A stretch of DNA of 33,969 nt from Alphaproteobacteria bacterium (GTDB taxonomy: Bacteria; Pseudomonadota; Alphaproteobacteria; Paracaedibacterales; CAIULA01), in assembly GCA_019749935.1 (NCBI GenBank), contig JAIEPD010000006.1, positions 1-33,969 on the forward strand, written 5' to 3'. The notes under the pieces are model-generated. The model was not told where the DNA came from. It did no database searches and saw nothing but the letters and a program-made list of their open reading frames with translations. A program made the position numbers and the translations under genes. Below, piece by piece: positions 7,059 to 15,222 of the stretch (within the stretch, counting starts at the first letter, position 1; each line of letters opens with the position of its first letter).

Positions 7059-8789
7059 ATGAAGCTTATTTTTGTTTTTTTAATTTTCTTCTTAAATGTT
7101 TTATTACCGCAATCTATTCAAGCAGCTGAAGTTGAAAGACTTCAGGCAGCTTTTAATGGAGATCAGCCATTTTTCGGCGTTGCTGTGACAAGGGATGTGG
7201 AAAACAACCCAAGTGACTATACGCCGCTTTCTCAGGAGGAAAGTTATTTTATATTTTGTCTTCTTAATTCTTTGTATGGCAAGGAGGTTAGAGAAGATGA
7301 ATTTATGAGGGAAATTGAAAAAATACAAACAGAGAAGGTGAGAAAATATTCATTCCTCAGAGAGCAGGAAAAGGAACGAATTAGAGTAGAGTCTCTAAAA
7401 GAAGTTGAGCATAAAATAAGAACCAAACCATTCTTAGATAAAATGATTCCTCGTTTAAATAAATCTGCGGCTTTTAAATCTTTTTTTGTTCTTGAGGCTG
7501 TACATGCTCCTGTGTTGCAAAAAATTGTAGAGATAATACTGCTGATAGATAATCCTATAAAACTTTTTGAAGAAGTGAGGAAAGGGTTGAGTGGTGAGGA
7601 ATTAGCAGATGAAAGTTTGAGAATGACGGCAATTCAGATATGTGAAATGCTAGAGTTTTTGCCTTCATCACCGCATAAGGTAACACAAGCAAAAAAAATC
7701 CTTGAAGAGATTTTTACTATTAAAAATAGTATTCGTACATTGGTAGAGGAAAGCTTTACAGAAAATGAAAGATTTTTGTTAACAAGCTTAGAGATGTACC
7801 AGGCTAATTTTCCTTCATTTTTTGAGGCCCAAAAAATAAAACTCTTTCAACAATACAAAGAGGTCTTGGAGCGCCAACTTAGAGGTTTGCGAGAGCAATT
7901 AGGTGGTCTTAACAAATTTTGGTCTTTGGTAGTTTTTAATGAAATGTTTTTTTCAAAGACTATGCCTTTAAGCTTTGAGCAATTCTTTAATATTAAAAAC
8001 TATTTTATAGACTTTTCAGCTTTAAATCCTAAGGCTATTTTGCAGGCAAATTTTTTAAAAGAAAGATACGTCGAAACAACAGCGCAGGGAAAAGCGCTTA
8101 GACTTAATGTGGAATCTTATTATTACCGAGAGATGGCTAAAAAGATTCCCGGTTTCTTTTACTCTTCAAAAGTTGGCGATTGGGGAGGGTATTTAGAAAA
8201 AATAAAACAAAATGGTAAGGATTTTTTAAACATATTTAACAATATAAATTATACTTATTGGAATCGGGAAACGTTAAATTTTTATGAAAAAAGTTCTTAC
8301 CGAGAGGAGGCGGACACTCTTTTACAGAAAGAGCATCTTTATACTGTAGGAATGGCTAAAAATTTGCCTTTGAGGGTTAGTGGTGATGCTTCTCAGATTC
8401 AGCATTTAATTCACGAAAACATGTCTACAGAAATATGTTATGATTTAGAAATGGGTGTTAGAAAAGCTTTTGCATCCTACCCTAGAAATCTTAAGGTTCA
8501 TGTGGTTCCCTCTAATACGCTTCCTATTACACACAGAAATATAGATAATCTCCCCGATAATGGCAGTGTGATTTTTCATGTCGATCCAGAATATACAGAA
8601 CTTTTAGTAAAAAACAAATTTCAGGTAGACGTGAGAGAAGCAAAGCCAGAAAGTGAATTATTTAATAAATTTAAACATCATAAATTTATTAGGAAGTCTC
8701 CATTACTATCATTCCAGATTATGACTGATAATAATTTATATACATTTTCATTTTGGTTACTTGATCAAGCAATAAAAGAAAGTATGTAG
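7059..8789 (+). CDS. Large exported protein of unknown function
   Basis: About 576 residues with a strong signal peptide (MKLIFVFLIFFLNVLLPQSIQA, cleavage near QA-AE). The rest is mostly charged and predicted helical, with a Glu/Lys/Arg-rich stretch that may be a coiled coil (about residues 75-120 of the mature part, FMREIEKIQTEKVRKYSFL onward). It contains a few Tyr/Phe-rich patches and one or two cysteines; no catalytic motif is recognised. ATG at 7059 is chosen because MKL begins a normal signal peptide; GTG at 7047 in the same frame is an alternative, and neither has a clear ribosome site. A second exported gene follows about 100 bases downstream. Codon use is AT-rich like the other exported unknowns in the window. 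A host-directed or envelope role is inference. Confidence 0.8.
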   Translation: MKLIFVFLIFFLNVLLPQSIQAAEVERLQAAFNGDQPFFGVAVTRDVENNPSDYTPLSQEESYFIFCLLNSLYGKEVREDEFMREIEKIQTEKVRKYSFLREQEKERIRVESLKEVEHKIRTKPFLDKMIPRLNKSAAFKSFFVLEAVHAPVLQKIVEIILLIDNPIKLFEEVRKGLSGEELADESLRMTAIQICEMLEFLPSSPHKVTQAKKILEEIFTIKNSIRTLVEESFTENERFLLTSLEMYQANFPSFFEAQKIKLFQQYKEVLERQLRGLREQLGGLNKFWSLVVFNEMFFSKTMPLSFEQFFNIKNYFIDFSALNPKAILQANFLKERYVETTAQGKALRLNVESYYYREMAKKIPGFFYSSKVGDWGGYLEKIKQNGKDFLNIFNNINYTYWNRETLNFYEKSSYREEADTLLQKEHLYTVGMAKNLPLRVSGDASQIQHLIHENMSTEICYDLEMGVRKAFASYPRNLKVHVVPSNTLPITHRNIDNLPDNGSVIFHVDPEYTELLVKNKFQVDVREAKPESELFNKFKHHKFIRKSPLLSFQIMTDNNLYTFSFWLLDQAIKESM

Positions 8790-8887
8790 ATATAATTTAT
8801 TAATGTAAAATATTAAAGGTGTTAATGAGAAATATTTATGATAATATACAGGTGAAAATTTGTTTTAATATAGACGGGAAGCAAAAA

Positions 8888-9370
8888 ATGAAAACAATAC
8901 TTTTTTTAATATTTTATATTGCGCTTTATGCCTCCCCTGCGTCAGCAGAAAAAATAGCATTAAGTTTTGAAAATAATACAGATGAAGTTGTGATTTCAGA
9001 GTCCTTTGTTTATCGTTATTCTCTTTTACCAGTGGATGAGATCGAAGAAGAGGGAGTCTTTGTGGGGTCACATAAAAAAAGAGATTTAGAGTTCACAATT
9101 GTGAGTGTAAGCTACTTTGAGCATCTGCGAGCAGCAAAAGAAAACGAGATTGGTAGCCAAGTTAATAGGGATAGAATAACTTTAAAAATAGGTAATGAAG
9201 AATTTATTGTCTATTGGGATTTTGTAGAAACTTCAACGACATGGAAGCCAAAGGTTTTTCAACCAAATAGTAATGTAAGCAAATATTTTATTAGACTGAC
9301 TCCAAGCAAAAGGACCCCTTCTGCTTATGCTTTTACAATAACAAAAAAAGATGAAATTAGAGAGGAATAG
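8888..9370 (+). CDS. Small exported protein of unknown function
   Basis: I place the start at the ATG at 8888: it has GGGAAG eight bases upstream and begins a textbook signal peptide (MKTILFLIFYIALYASPASA, cleavage before EK). The frame continues upstream to 8819, but that part is AT-rich leader without signal features. The mature 140 residues alternate hydrophobic and polar residues (IALSFENNTDEVVISESFVY; ITLKIGNEEFIVYWDF), which looks like beta-strand sequence, so a small beta-sandwich is plausible. No cysteines. It follows the larger exported gene on the same strand and may be cotranscribed with it. Confidence 0.75.
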   Translation: MKTILFLIFYIALYASPASAEKIALSFENNTDEVVISESFVYRYSLLPVDEIEEEGVFVGSHKKRDLEFTIVSVSYFEHLRAAKENEIGSQVNRDRITLKIGNEEFIVYWDFVETSTTWKPKVFQPNSNVSKYFIRLTPSKRTPSAYAFTITKKDEIREE

Positions 9371-9693
9371 ATTTTAGCCTCCTTTAAAAAGTATAAAATT
9401 ATGTATATAAAGGATTTTTTAATCTTTGTTTTCCCTCAGTGACTGCCAATGTTTCAGACGTTTTAATAGTGTATCTTCAAAACCTTTTCCTTTAGAGCTT
9501 TAGAAGCTGGGCTTTTACAGCTCTTCAGCAAAATATTTAGACTTAAAAATTCTTCTTGGTCTTTCTCTTAAATAAAGGCCCTTTTTGAAAGGGCTCTCGT
9601 CAAAAACACTCTATTAATTCTTTTCTGATCTGTTGTATAAGAACATGAAACGTGAAAGAATAAAATTAAGCTTATATATAAAGTGAGTTTCCC
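9371..9693. other. Gene-free stretch with two hairpins
   Basis: These 323 bases hold no convincing reading frame. Two inverted repeats are visible: AGAGCT/AGCTCT at 9494-9524, with a long loop, and GCCCTTT/AAAGGGC at 9578-9594 with a 3-base loop. The second has a T-rich tail only on the minus strand, so it looks like a leftward terminator although no leftward gene enters it. GTGAG at 9684-9688 is the ribosome site for the transporter downstream. Confidence 0.5.
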
Positions 9694-11100
9694 TTGATTC
9701 AAATTATTAGATACTTAATCCCCGTTATTGTTGGAATTATTTTATTTTTCTCTCCTGTTCCAGTTGGTCTTGATCCTAAAGGCTGGAAATTATTTGCAAT
9801 TTTTGTTCCAACCATTTTAGGCATTATTTTCAAACCTTTACCGATGGGGCCGGTTGCCTTAATAGGTTTGCTGGTTGCAACGCTTACGGGTGCGCTTAAG
9901 CTTAGTGCCGAAGAAGGTTTGGCGGGTTTTTCATCTCATGTTATTTGGCTAATCGTTTTAGTCTTCTTTATTGCGCGTGGATTTATCAAGACGCATCTTG
10001 GCACCCGAATTGCCTATCACTTTGTTAAACATTTAGGTCATAGAACCTTAGGTTTGGGATATGGAATTATTTTAACAGAAACTATTATTGCGCCTGTTAT
10101 TCCCAGTAACGTTGCCCGTGCGGGTGGAGTGATGTTCCCTATTTTGAAATCAATTGCTGAATCCTTAGGCAGCAGTCCTGAAGATGGCACGGAAAAAAAA
10201 GTGGGAAGTTATCTAACCCAAGTTTGTTTTCAAGGCAACTTAATTACAAGCGCCATGTTCTTAACAGCGATGGCAGCCAATCCCATGGCTCAAGATTTTG
10301 CGGCCATGCAAGGGATTCAAATTACTTGGGCAAATTGGTTTTTAGCAGCATTAGTTCCAGGACTTTTAAGTATTTTAATTGTGCCATTTGTTCTTTATTT
10401 AATTTACCCACCAGAGGTAAAGGTTTTCCCAGAGGCCGTTCATATGGCAACGGAAAAACTGCATGAAATGGGTCCAATGACGAAAGGCGAATGGACAATG
10501 ACAGCTGTGTTTTGCTTAATGCTAAGTCTTTGGATTTTCGGGGATAAAATTGGCGTGACAGCGACAACAACGGCCCTGCTGGGTTTATGCTTGTTGCTGG
10601 TTACAGGCGTTTTGACATGGAAAGATGTCCTAAACGAGCATGATGCATGGCATACGCTTGTTTGGATTTCAATCCTGGTTATGATGTCTGCATTTTTGGA
10701 AAAATTCGGTTTTATAGGCTGGTTCAGCGGTCATATCGGCTCGTTTGTGGCTGGATGGCCATGGGGAACTGCCTTTTTGGCACTTATTCTTGTTTATTTC
10801 TATAGCCATTATTTCTTTGCTAGCAACACAGCGCATGTCAGCTCTATGTATGCTGCCTTTTTAGCTGTTGCGGTTGCCAGTGGCACACCACCACTTTTAG
10901 CGGGATTAGCTCTTGGGTTTTGTAGTAGCTTGTTTTCCAGTATGACGCACTATGGCACATCCTCAGCGCCGCCATTATTCGGTACGGGTTACGTTCCAAT
11001 TGCAGCATGGTGGGGTGTTGGTCTTGTGATTAGCTTTGTGAACTTAGCGATTTGGATCGGTGCTGGCAGCGTTTGGTGGAAAATTTTGGGAATGTGGTAG
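9694..11100 (+). CDS. DASS-family anion (di/tricarboxylate) symporter
   Basis: A 468-residue polytopic membrane protein of the divalent anion:sodium symporter family (CitT/SLC13/plastid 2-oxoglutarate-malate translocator group, PF00939). Two inverted structural halves are marked by the two anion/sodium-binding tips: IPSNVARAGG near residue 136-145 in the first half and the SNTAHVSSM motif near 375-383 in the second. About 12 hydrophobic segments are seen. Length fits CitT-type bacterial members. Likely substrates are dicarboxylates such as 2-oxoglutarate, malate or succinate, which an intracellular bacterium could take from its host (inference). Start is TTG at 9694 with GTGAG in front. It appears to be a one-gene unit, followed by a strong hairpin. 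Confidence 0.88.
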   Translation: MIQIIRYLIPVIVGIILFFSPVPVGLDPKGWKLFAIFVPTILGIIFKPLPMGPVALIGLLVATLTGALKLSAEEGLAGFSSHVIWLIVLVFFIARGFIKTHLGTRIAYHFVKHLGHRTLGLGYGIILTETIIAPVIPSNVARAGGVMFPILKSIAESLGSSPEDGTEKKVGSYLTQVCFQGNLITSAMFLTAMAANPMAQDFAAMQGIQITWANWFLAALVPGLLSILIVPFVLYLIYPPEVKVFPEAVHMATEKLHEMGPMTKGEWTMTAVFCLMLSLWIFGDKIGVTATTTALLGLCLLLVTGVLTWKDVLNEHDAWHTLVWISILVMMSAFLEKFGFIGWFSGHIGSFVAGWPWGTAFLALILVYFYSHYFFASNTAHVSSMYAAFLAVAVASGTPPLLAGLALGFCSSLFSSMTHYGTSSAPPLFGTGYVPIAAWWGVGLVISFVNLAIWIGAGSVWWKILGMW

Positions 11101-11108
11101 GGAGAAAT

Positions 11109-11131
11109 CCTTGGGCTTTTGAAGCCCAAGG
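11109..11131. terminator. Hairpin between convergent genes
   Basis: CCTTGGGCTT and AAGCCCAAGG make a perfect 10-bp stem with a 3-base loop, nine bases after the transporter stop. The plus side has no T run (GAAAACC follows); the minus side continues ATTTCTCC. It probably ends transcripts from the left, the right, or both. Confidence 0.6.
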
Positions 11132-11182
11132 AAAACCAGCAAAAAGCGAGGAGAAGAGAATACAAATTTCCTCAGTTTCTCA

Positions 11183-12121
11183 CTATACTTTTGACTTTTC
11201 AGCAGGGGGAAAGGCCATCATATCTTGGAACATAGTTTTTGCGTCTTGTTCAGGCATCCCTTCTGGTAAAAAGCTGTTCAGATTCTCATATATTAAAGAC
11301 TCTGCTTTTTCAAAATCAAATCCCCCTTCTTCATTGCAAAACTTTGTTTTTCCTGACAGTTGATATAAGTACCAAGTAAAAGAGTGAAATGCTTTGACAG
11401 TACACCACATGCGATATTCAGAGAGCTTGGTTTTTTCCTGCTCATCTAACTCCTGATAGTGCTCTCTTCCAATAAACATCTTTTTAATTTTTTCTTTTTT
11501 ATCATGCATTGCTTCTTCAGATAATGGAGCTGATGTTGGTTTTTTAAGATCTAACCATATACGTGTATTAATTGTATCCGCAATATCGCGAGCGTATGCT
11601 AATTGTTCTTCTGGGCTAGCTTCAGGCAATGTCTTATTTGGGCAAAAACTGATAGAATCAGCTATTACGTTAATCATCATTTCTTCTAGTGCATCTTCTG
11701 TTGAGTTCAATGACTTAAGTACTTTGAATACACGTTTACGCATACCAAGTTTTTGTTGTTTTTCTCTTTCTTCATCATTAAGAAAAGAACCATAAACATT
11801 AAAAAATCCTGCCCATAATTCATTTGCGGTATCTCTAAGTTCTTCGGTACTGATGTCTTTTTGTAAAAAAGCCTCATGTTGATCTGTTCTTTTTTGCATC
11901 AAAACGACTTTGAAACAAGCTTCAGCAAACTCATCAGGAGAAGTTTTATTGGCTGCGATGTCTTGCCATAAGGAGGAACTAAGTTCTCTGCCCATAAATT
12001 CTTCATATTCTGGATCATCCATTGCATAACTTGAAAAACTGATTGTGCTAAAGATAATCACCGCCAAACAACAGAAACATAATTTTAACCAAGATGAAAC
12101 GTGATTGCGTGAATAATTCAT
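11183..12121 (-). CDS. Exported protein of unknown function
   Basis: A 312-residue protein with an N-terminal signal peptide (hydrophobic LCFCCLAVIIFSTISFSSYA, cleavage near YA-MDD). The mature part is acidic to neutral, helical and rich in Glu, Lys and aromatic residues, with five or so cysteines spread through it (EACF, ISFCPNKT, RMWCTVK, KFCNEEG), which may pair in the periplasm. No family motif is recognised. ATG at 12121 is preceded by GGAGGG at about 13 bases, a long spacing. It is convergent with the transporter gene and divergent from the CinA-like gene, so it is transcribed alone. Confidence 0.75.
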   Translation of the reverse strand: MNYSRNHVSSWLKLCFCCLAVIIFSTISFSSYAMDDPEYEEFMGRELSSSLWQDIAANKTSPDEFAEACFKVVLMQKRTDQHEAFLQKDISTEELRDTANELWAGFFNVYGSFLNDEEREKQQKLGMRKRVFKVLKSLNSTEDALEEMMINVIADSISFCPNKTLPEASPEEQLAYARDIADTINTRIWLDLKKPTSAPLSEEAMHDKKEKIKKMFIGREHYQELDEQEKTKLSEYRMWCTVKAFHSFTWYLYQLSGKTKFCNEEGGFDFEKAESLIYENLNSFLPEGMPEQDAKTMFQDMMAFPPAEKSKV

Positions 12122-12379
12122 GATCTAGAAGGGCCCTCCAATAATTTATAAATTTGTTTACTCTAATCCCTTAAACATCTTTGCTTGCGGGCAAGATGCT
12201 TAAGATCCATAAAATTGTTAAAATATAGTTAAAAATTAAAACAATTTCCCCATTATTGTGGGCGAATGAATTTATAGCAAGCCTATTAAAGCGATAGAGG
12301 GGGAAATTTTTAAGGTTGCTTTGTTCTCTTTCTAAGATTACAAATTTATTGTTTTTAATGTCCTGTTAAGGAGTCCTTT

Positions 12380-13150
12380 ATGCCCTATCAGCCAACTGCT
12401 GCCATTATTGTGATCGGTAATGAAATTTTATCTGGCCGGACGCAAGATACAAATATTGCCTATATTGGTAAAAGGCTGGGAACAGCAGGCATTGACTTAC
12501 TTGAGGTTCGAGTGATTCCAGATGATGAACAGCGGATTATTAAAACCGTAAATGAGATTCGCCCTCTTTATACCTACGTTTTCACAACAGGGGGGATTGG
12601 CGCAACCCATGATGATATTACAGCCGAATGCATAGCAAAGGCGTTTGGTCGCAAACTAATTGAAAACCAAGAGGCGCTTGCGATTATAATGGACCATTAC
12701 AAAGGCAAGTTTTATCAAGATCAGGAATTGTTTAATGGCAATCGTTCCAGAATGGCGATGATGCCCGAAGACGTGACGCTGATTAAAAATCCTGTCAGCA
12801 AAGCGCCATCTTTTCAAATTGAAAATGTTTATGTACTGGCAGGAATGCCTTCCGTTATGCAAGGGATGCTGGAAACTATTTTGCCCAAGCTTCAAAAAGG
12901 GGAGCCTTTTTATTACAACACGGTCACCAGTAATCTATTAGAAGGTACCATTGCTGATAGGCTTACTGAAATTCAAAATGCATACCCGATGCTTTCGATT
13001 GGCAGTTATCCATTTTATCAGGTGCCCAATATTGGAACCAGCTTAGTGATCCGGGGGCAAGACAAAGAAATGATTCAAAAAGCAACAAATGAGATTATCG
13101 AAATGGTGAAAGGGTTTGGGGCAACGCCCCAAGTGGAAAGACAGATATAA
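12380..13150 (+). CDS. CinA N-terminal / MoaB-Mog-like domain protein (COG1058)
   Basis: A 256-residue stand-alone member of the molybdopterin-binding-like family found at the N-terminus of CinA. Visible are IGNEILSGR (12-20) and TTGGIGATHDDITAE (69-83), the nucleotide/pterin-binding loops of this fold. Related enzymes (CinA, PncC partner) hydrolyse ADP-ribose-type or pyridine nucleotides; the CinA C-terminal nicotinamide-nucleotide amidase domain is missing here. Function is therefore best given as a probable nucleotide-processing enzyme. The ribosome site TAAGGAG sits seven bases before the ATG, one of the clearest in the window. A bidirectional terminator follows at once. Confidence 0.88.
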   Translation: MPYQPTAAIIVIGNEILSGRTQDTNIAYIGKRLGTAGIDLLEVRVIPDDEQRIIKTVNEIRPLYTYVFTTGGIGATHDDITAECIAKAFGRKLIENQEALAIIMDHYKGKFYQDQELFNGNRSRMAMMPEDVTLIKNPVSKAPSFQIENVYVLAGMPSVMQGMLETILPKLQKGEPFYYNTVTSNLLEGTIADRLTEIQNAYPMLSIGSYPFYQVPNIGTSLVIRGQDKEMIQKATNEIIEMVKGFGATPQVERQI

Positions 13151-13151
13151 A

Positions 13152-13178
13152 AAAGGATGGCAGATTGAGCCATCCTTT
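13152..13178. terminator. Bidirectional intrinsic terminator
   Basis: AAAGGATGGC and GCCATCCTTT form a perfect 10-bp stem with a 7-base loop. On the minus strand the stem runs straight into a T run (CTTTTTTATA), and on the plus strand GGGATTTTTG follows. It serves both the CinA-like gene from the left and the exported-protein gene from the right. Confidence 0.85.
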
Positions 13179-13197
13179 GGGATTTTTGATTAGCGAC

Positions 13198-13689
13198 TTA
13201 GTGATTATCTGAATATAACTTATTATAATCAGGTTCTTTATCTTCTGCTGCTTTCATCGGTTTCAATTTTGGAACATCATCAGGATCTGTCATAGAATGG
13301 CCAGGAGGAAGGGGTTCTGCCCTCTTTTTCATTTCAGTAAGCACAGCTTTGGGCGTTGTTACTCCTTCGTTCGTTGGTGTTTCTTTAAAAGGATAATCCC
13401 AATAAGATTTTTTACTGGTGATGGTGCCTCCCATAGGGAATAAATGGAGTGCAGTTGAGTGAATGCCTCTAGTTGTTTCGTAAGGTGATTTGGCTTGATA
13501 AGAAGGGGTGGGGCGTGGATTTGTATGATAATCGTTGGTGATTATTTCTTGAAACGCAGCAGATCTTGCTGATCGTAAATGTCGTGTGGCGGATTTTGCT
13601 AACTCTAAGCCGAACTGTGCCGCATTTGCATGGTGAAATGGTGCTGATAGAATGACCCCTAAAAACAATATTTTGTAACAGAATTTCAT
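13198..13689 (-). CDS. Small exported protein A of a tandem pair, unknown function
   Basis: The ATG at 13689 is preferred: GAGGATC lies seven bases upstream, and an in-frame ATG at 13701 overlaps that ribosome site. The product (163 residues) starts MKFCYKILFLGVILSAPFHHANAA, a signal peptide, and the mature part is basic to polar, proline-rich and mostly disordered-looking, ending DYNKLYSDNH. It shares leader DNA and signal peptide with the next gene to the right (MKFCYKMLSLGIISFM...), but the mature sequences differ. No known domain. Confidence 0.72.
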   Translation of the reverse strand: MKFCYKILFLGVILSAPFHHANAAQFGLELAKSATRHLRSARSAAFQEIITNDYHTNPRPTPSYQAKSPYETTRGIHSTALHLFPMGGTITSKKSYWDYPFKETPTNEGVTTPKAVLTEMKKRAEPLPPGHSMTDPDDVPKLKPMKAAEDKEPDYNKLYSDNH

Positions 13690-13773
13690 AAAGATCCTCA
13701 TTATTTTAAATTAATTTTGTCAATACTATATCAGGAAGGAAAAGGCAGCATTTAATGCCGCCTAAGTTATCTG

Positions 13774-14256
13774 TTAACAGCCAGCAGGATAAGAATGCGA
13801 GCCAATAGCTATTTTGGTGGAAGGATTGTTACTCGCCAGTTGGGAAGGAGCAGTTGCTTCAAGTGCATCAATCACAGAAGCTCCCGTTAATACTTCTTTT
13901 ATAATAAGAGGGGCGTTCAATAAAGGCCACTTTGTATTAGTTTCCGATTGAGTGCTTTCCTGAATCTTTCGTGCTGTTGACATTGTTAATGGTTTTTCTG
14001 TTTTTTCCGCTGTAACATTGAAACCTATCGTGGCTCCCATATCAAATAGAGGACGTGTTGACCAAAAGTTACGCTTTAGGCTACAGACTGTGGTGGCAGA
14101 GAAGGAGAGGTCTCTAGCAATGAATGGCTGCATGGATCGGCTAAGCATTTTGCCTGCTTTAGGAAAAGTTTCTATTAGCGCTGCACTCGCATTGGCATTA
14201 TGACTTAGCATGAAAGAAATGATACCTAACGACAACATTTTGTAACAGAATTTCAT
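13774..14256 (-). CDS. Small exported protein B of a tandem pair, unknown function
   Basis: A 160-residue protein with signal peptide MKFCYKMLSLGIISFMLSHNANAS and a ribosome site GGGG eight bases in front of the ATG. The mature part has no recognised domain; it carries two cysteines (TVCSLK and the last residue). The leader DNA around the start (TTTTGTAACAGAATTTCAT on the plus strand) is identical over 19 bases to that of gene A, so the two starts come from a duplication. It is likely upstream of gene A in one transcript, with an 84-base gap. Confidence 0.72.
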   Translation of the reverse strand: MKFCYKMLSLGIISFMLSHNANASAALIETFPKAGKMLSRSMQPFIARDLSFSATTVCSLKRNFWSTRPLFDMGATIGFNVTAEKTEKPLTMSTARKIQESTQSETNTKWPLLNAPLIIKEVLTGASVIDALEATAPSQLASNNPSTKIAIGSHSYPAGC

Positions 14257-14373
14257 AAATTACCCCATTGTTTTGTAAATTAATCCATTAATACTATCAA
14301 AGAAAAATAATATTTCCAATAATATTTATAAATTTTTAATAAAATAAATCTTAAATTTACGTGGAATGATCAA

Positions 14374-15222
14374 TCATGCTGTTTTCACATCATCATAATC
14401 AGCAGACCTAGAAAGTTCCTCAAATTGTAAAAATTCATCCTTTTGGGTTTCCATTTTCTGATAAATTCTATCCATTGCTACATTACCAAGCAGCATGCGC
14501 AAAGGTGGATTTTCCATAGCTGCCAATTGAATCATAATTTCTGCTGCTTTTACAGGGTCGCCGTTTTGGGTGTTATGAACCTGAGTGCGATAAGAGCGTA
14601 CTTGGGCTCCTATGCTTTCCTCATAGGCAGGATGTGCTGGCGACATTTCAAAAGAATCACCTAAGAAATCTGTGCGGAAAGGTCCGGGTTCAATGATGAT
14701 AACTTTGATCCCAAAGTGAGCGACTTCGGCTGCAAGCGCTTCGGACATTCCTTCCACAGCGAATTTAGTGCTGTTGTAAATGCCGGCACCTGCCATGCCA
14801 ACAAGGCCTGCAATAGAAGAGATATTAAAAATATGACCAGCTTTTTGGATGCGCATAGTGGGAAGAACAGCTTTTGTCATTTCCATCAACCCAAATACAT
14901 TGGTGTCAAAAATATCGCGAATCGATTTCATTGAGCATTCTTCAAGGGTTCCGCCAAGGCCATAGCCGGCGTTATTGACAAGAACATCGATACGCCCGAA
15001 TTTTTCAATAGCTTGCTCAGCGCAGTTTTTGATTTGGGTTGCATCCGTTACATCTAAAGCAAGGGTCAAAAGCCGATCTTTATACTGACTCTTAAGATCA
15101 TCCAAAGACTCTGGTTTACGGGCCGTTGCCACGACGAAATCATTCGTTGATTTTAAAAGCCTTACCGTTAAAGCGTGCCCGAACCCTTTAGAACAACCTG
15201 TAATAAACCAAACTTTTGCCAT
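14374..15222 (-). CDS. Short-chain dehydrogenase/reductase (SDR)
   Basis: A 282-residue classical SDR oxidoreductase with a Rossmann fold. TGCSKGFG (8-15) is the dinucleotide-binding glycine loop, DVTD (57-60) contacts the adenine, NNAG (83-86) is the structural motif, and Ser136-Tyr149-Lys153 (ISSIAGL...YNSTK) form the catalytic set. ARKP after the second strand favours NADP(H). Its close look-alikes are the oxidoreductases annotated as SDR family NAD(P)-dependent or retinol-type dehydrogenases; substrate is unknown. It appears as a single gene with upstream AT-rich sequence. Confidence 0.92.
   Translation of the reverse strand: MAKVWFITGCSKGFGHALTVRLLKSTNDFVVATARKPESLDDLKSQYKDRLLTLALDVTDATQIKNCAEQAIEKFGRIDVLVNNAGYGLGGTLEECSMKSIRDIFDTNVFGLMEMTKAVLPTMRIQKAGHIFNISSIAGLVGMAGAGIYNSTKFAVEGMSEALAAEVAHFGIKVIIIEPGPFRTDFLGDSFEMSPAHPAYEESIGAQVRSYRTQVHNTQNGDPVKAAEIMIQLAAMENPPLRMLLGNVAMDRIYQKMETQKDEFLQFEELSRSADYDDVKTA

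Noticed and set aside
11052-11363. Plus-strand open frame spanning the transporter end and hairpin
   Set aside because: It overlaps the end of the transporter gene and the opposite exported-protein gene, with no ribosome site or sensible protein features.
12176-12198. CATCTT/AAGATG inverted repeat upstream of the CinA-like gene
   Set aside because: Short, bulged and without T run or a conserved riboswitch pattern; may be an operator but nothing supports it.
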